Positions 17,861 through 20,912 of a stretch of 20,912 nucleotides of DNA are shown here, piece after piece. The stretch spans positions 21,237 through 42,148 of the forward strand of contig NW_019773764.1 in assembly GCF_001039355.2 (NCBI RefSeq). The letters are read 5' to 3'. How positions within the stretch are numbered: position 1 is the first letter of the stretch; the number at the start of each line of letters is the position of its first letter. The stretch is from Lingula anatina (lineage: Eukaryota; Brachiopoda; Lingulata; Lingulida; Lingulidae). The position numbers were made by a program, and so were the translations under genes. The notes beneath the pieces were generated by a model. That model was not told the DNA's origin. It searched no databases and was given only the letters and a program-made list of their open reading frames with translations.

Positions 17861-19111
17861 ATGGAACCAAATTCTACATGCTGTATCAGGAAAAGCCTCA
17901 ACAGACTTAGCAAATAATTTGAATATTAATGTTCATTTGTGCAGCTGACTAAAATTATTTTAAAGTCACTATTATTATTATAAAGTTTATTTCCATAATG
18001 ACATGTCTGTGTTCAAAAAAGGTTCTGAGCATCTTTTTAAAACACATTCTCACCGAGAATATATTAACTCAAAACATGATATTATACTTTTTCTAATCAC
18101 ATAATATTTGTTCATCCAAAAAATGCATCAGATGTCCCTTTTATTGGGTTTAATTTTCAAAATTTTCTGCACACTGGGAGGGTGACCCCCTCCCGTGCAG
18201 TGCCCGAGCGTAAGTAGGTCTGGGAGGGGGACCAAGGCTGCACCCAAGGTTCGGCACTACAAGCCAAATTAAGGTATGGCCTCTGTTTAGCCACCTATAA
18301 TTTTATCCTAGGGAAAACCCTAAATAATGTTCATATTTGTGTAAAATAGCCTAATTTTGTGTCTTATTTATGACTTTCATATTATGAAATTTAAAAGTCT
18401 AATTGGAACAGGTCACGACTAAATATCACTTAAAAAGGGCAATTGGGTTTCAACATGATCAGCCTAGTAAGTCTCCATGAATTACTCATTATCTCTTTAA
18501 ATGTTTAATTGAGGGGTATAAGGTGGAATATTATTATAAAAATTATTAAATTATTTTGTAGCAAAACCAACAGTTCCACTAATAAAGAAAGTGTGTTGTG
18601 GAACCAAGTTCACCAAAGGAACAAAACACAATCAAAATACATTGATGGGATGCGTGCTGATAACAGGTTTGTTACACGGGTAAAATATAAGCATCTTATC
18701 TCATCTTTCCTGAAAATGAGCCACATAGACTTAAATAATGCCTTGCAGTATTTGCCTTGTTACTGATAAGACATACTCAACCTAAGAAGTCTTTAGGCAT
18801 CCATTTCTCTTTCTACTGCTTGATATTTCTCACATATGAGAGATATAACATGCTTTATGTTTAAGGTAATTAACAGTTATCTGGACATTATGATTAGCAA
18901 CAGTGGTAAGAAGGTAATTATATGACAAAGTGCAATAAAATGACAACATTAAATGTCACTAGCAAAAACACCAATGGCATTTGGTTAGAATTGATAAATA
19001 TAATAATAATGATAAAAATAGCTATTATTTTTTTTTCTATTCAAACAAATATCAATATTTGGAATTAAAATTTAAGACTAGTTTTTTTTTTAAATAATAT
19101 TCATATTTTAG
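17861..19111. other. Spacer with hairpin and one unrecognised open stretch
   Basis: Apart from the hairpin at 18167-18200, this interval is A/T-rich. An open frame at about 18549-18766, preceded by TTTTGTAG, encodes a Lys/Asn-rich peptide (SKTNSSTNKESVLWNQVHQR..., ending LQYLPCY). I see no known motif in it. It could be a decayed exon of the gene at 19112, but nothing supports that beyond position. Confidence 0.35.
18167..18200. repeat. G/C-rich hairpin
   Basis: CTGCACACTGGGAGGG, TGAC loop, then CCCCTCCCGTGCAG: the arms pair CTGCAC with GTGCAG and GGGAGGG with CCCTCCC. It stands out in an A/T-rich setting and may be the centre of a small element, since GGGAGGGGGACC recurs at about 18221-18232. 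Confidence 0.75.
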
Positions 19112-20160
19112 GGTTTTCCATGGCATGTCACAGCAGCAGTGATGATTGGTGATGGTGAAAATCATGATGTAAGAAACATTGAGGTCTCATTTATAAATAT
19201 TAGATTTATAAATTCATAAACTTACTATTTGAACTTATTTGAATATCAATAACATTCTAGTAGTTTCTGATAAGCAGGATCAACTTGGATTGATTTCTTT
19301 TTGGAGAGGTATTTGCTTCACCCTCCATTTTGCACAAGGAAAAATGTCATTTGAATCTTTTTTTTTTTCTGTGTATATATATATACACATACATAATTAC
19401 CTTTTCAGATACACTCACATATTGGACAACTGTGTACAAAATTGGTTGTCCTTTCAATTTTGGAATCATCCCTCCGTGAATTACAGAAGAGAGTTCCTGC
19501 TGTCAGAGAGATGTTCCTGAGATCTGATTACGCTGGGTGTTACCATAGTTCTCAACTGCTGCTGGCTATTCCTGAACTATCGTCCCATTTGGGGTTACAG
19601 ATAAGGTGCTATGATTTCAGCGAGGCACAAGCTGGAAAAGCTGCCCCCAGATTCAGGTGTCTGGAAGCAGGCTGCATAGCATGAAGTCTTACCTAACTGA
19701 GGAAGAACTTACGTCCTATACTGCTGCAGGTCAGCATCATTTTGAACAGGTTGGATATGACCTTGTAAGGTCCAAGCGGGCCCAAAGATTGGGCGAAGTG
19801 AAAACGAGCAGCACTGCTGAAAGTGTGCTAGCCCCAAGCACTTAAAAGCAAAGGGACAGAAGGGACCTCCCAGCTGGCTGGGCCCTTAAGGTTCCAAGAA
19901 GTGTGAGAAGATATACACAGGGAGTTAAGCAATTTCTACTGGCAGAATTCAACAGGGGTCTTGAAACTGGGAGAAAAGAACAACCAGCATATGTAGCAAA
20001 GAAATTAAAAGTATCTATAGATACTGTCACTGGCAAGAAACCGTTTTCAAGGGACTACTGGCTCACAACCCAACAGGTCGCCAACTATTCTTCAAGACTT
20101 AGTTTTGTGTTTGGATATCTCTGGGGGAAGAACAATGATTGGCATGATAATGTCTTGTAA
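19112..20160 (+). pseudogene. RNase H-like transposase family gene (family B), copy 2: two exons, damaged C2H2 finger, C-terminal domain
   Basis: Exon 19112-19168 follows TTTTAG and encodes GFPWHVTAAVMIGDGENHD. It ends at donor GTAAGA (19169). The intron of 240 bp closes with CTTTTCAG (19408). Both borders are phase 0. The next exon (from 19409) begins IHSHIGQLC and contains EMFLRSDYAGCYHSSQLLLA and CYDFSEAQAGK. In the family this is the RNase H-like core, where the S-D-N-A-G-C-Y-H aspartate is a probable catalytic residue. The protein then jumps straight to RFRCLEAGC, omitting a stretch the family normally has. A 5-bp repeat (GCATA/GCATG, 19674-19683) shifts the frame within a C2H2 finger whose first His is a Tyr (C-x4-C-x12-Y-x5-H). 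After TAA (19843-19845) the same frame gives WALKVPRSVRRYTQGVKQFL, TGRKEQPAYVAKKLKV and FSRDYWLTTQQVANYSSRLS, the family's C-terminal domain, to 20160. Upstream exons are missing. Transposase function is inferred. Confidence 0.72.
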
Positions 20161-20310
20161 ATATATAACTTAGTAAGGTAATAATAAGCGTATGCATGAG
20201 TAGCATGCCTGCTTACTGAAAATCTGCTCCGAAAGCTGAGAAAACTTAAAATTAAGCATAAATCCCCTAAAATACGGTTTTGGGAGATGTCATATGGCAG
20301 AAGTTAAAAG
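20092..20310 (+). repeat. Family B 3' end, paired with 13294-13530
   Basis: The last ~20 codons of family B copy 2 and about 150 bp of 3' flank match 13294-13530 in order and orientation, about 75% by eye over the best 110 bp. The shared non-coding flank shows that the duplicated unit is larger than the coding sequence. Confidence 0.65.
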
Positions 20311-20912
20311 GGTCCCCAATTCTGTGAACCTTCACCTTACCGCACTTGTCTGGTACTTAGGAAAACTGGCACTTAATCTCTAAATGTTACATTGTGTACC
20401 CTAACTGGCCCTTATAGCTTCAATTAAAATTGTAAAATACACTGTCCTATATATATAAATATCAGTCTTACAAATACATACTGTAGTTCATGATGGCATG
20501 CTCACGTCATTATCATAATAATACATATTAAGAATCTTAAAGCTGTCAAGATGTTTCCAAGATCCTTAAAGAGAGGTAATTTTTTGGTCATATGAGGTTA
20601 AAACATCATCATTTAAATTATTTTTTTACAGGTTTGCCATGTCAAACCACATGTAATGTCCAGGATTGTATATGATGGTAACATGACTTATTTTTCTAAC
20701 TTAAAGGTTAGTTAGCCATATTCACTTTGAATAGGTAGCCGAATATGCTTTAAAGAAAAAACTTTCAATTTTAGCCATTGTACATAAATATTTCTTTTGA
20801 CAAAAATACAATTTTTTTTCATTATGTCTTAAAGGTGATTTTACGGTCTCTTGGAATCTGTGTTATAAATCTAACCTCAAATAATATATGATGAAAATAC
20901 TGAATATTATTT
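20311..20912. other. No gene seen
   Basis: A/T-rich sequence with T runs. A short acceptor-like TTTTTACAG (20624-20632) has no coding match behind it in any frame that I can recognise. Confidence 0.5.

Noticed and set aside
1-20912. tRNA, rRNA, CRISPR or bacterial operon features
   Set aside because: Read for, but none seen. There is no spaced repeat array, no tRNA-like B box that I could confirm, and gene structure is eukaryotic.

Overview
The window is a gene-poor, A+T-rich stretch of an animal nuclear genome. It has spliced coding fragments with GT/AG introns, LINE and Tc1/mariner remains, several MITE-like inverted repeats, microsatellites, and TATA and AATAAA signals. Multicopy protein families combining SWIM, YqaJ-type exonuclease, PHD and RNase H-like transposase modules, next to a THAP finger, suggest a marine invertebrate. 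A bivalve mollusc is my first guess and a cnidarian my second. This rests on remembered family distribution and was not searched. Nothing indicates a bacterium: there are no operons, no rRNA, no tRNA that I can see and no CRISPR.

Layout. 1-1,560 holds three MITE-like hairpins, two of them copies of one ~160-bp element. 1,640-2,404 is a promoter-like E-box/ETS site followed by an internally deleted copy of a YqaJ-nuclease gene (family C). 3,482-3,912 is a minus-strand broken THAP domain carrying an almost perfect 61-bp palindrome, with an NRF1/YY1-type promoter behind it. 3,930-6,437 is mostly empty apart from a fold-back element at 5,835-6,072. 6,440-7,200 is a broken, spliced transposase-like gene (family B, copy 1). 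7,231-8,472 is a second family C copy with intact YqaJ catalytic motifs and a full Cys4-His-Cys3 PHD finger. 8,634-12,363 is a complete but dead Tc1/mariner element with TIRs of about 570 bp, entered by a second small element. 13,290-13,530 is a diverged copy of the 3' end of family B. 15,190-15,875 has an LTR-like promoter/poly(A) unit and a LINE reverse transcriptase remnant. 15,880-16,373 and 17,494-17,860 are Cys/His-rich fragments, the second a clear SWIM finger (family A). 19,112-20,160 is a second family B copy with two spliced exons, an acidic transposase-like motif, a damaged C2H2 finger and the C-terminal domain. 20,311-20,912 shows nothing.

How it fits together. Nearly all coding matter lies on the plus strand and belongs to three mosaic families (A, B, C), plus the minus-strand THAP. 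The pieces are truncated or joined across internal deletions and carry frameshifts and stops, so the region reads as a graveyard or nursery of transposase- and nuclease-like modules. The best-preserved units are the family C YqaJ-PHD stretch, the SWIM segment and the family B exons at 19.1-19.65 kb. Family names come from recognising motifs by eye, and no search was run.
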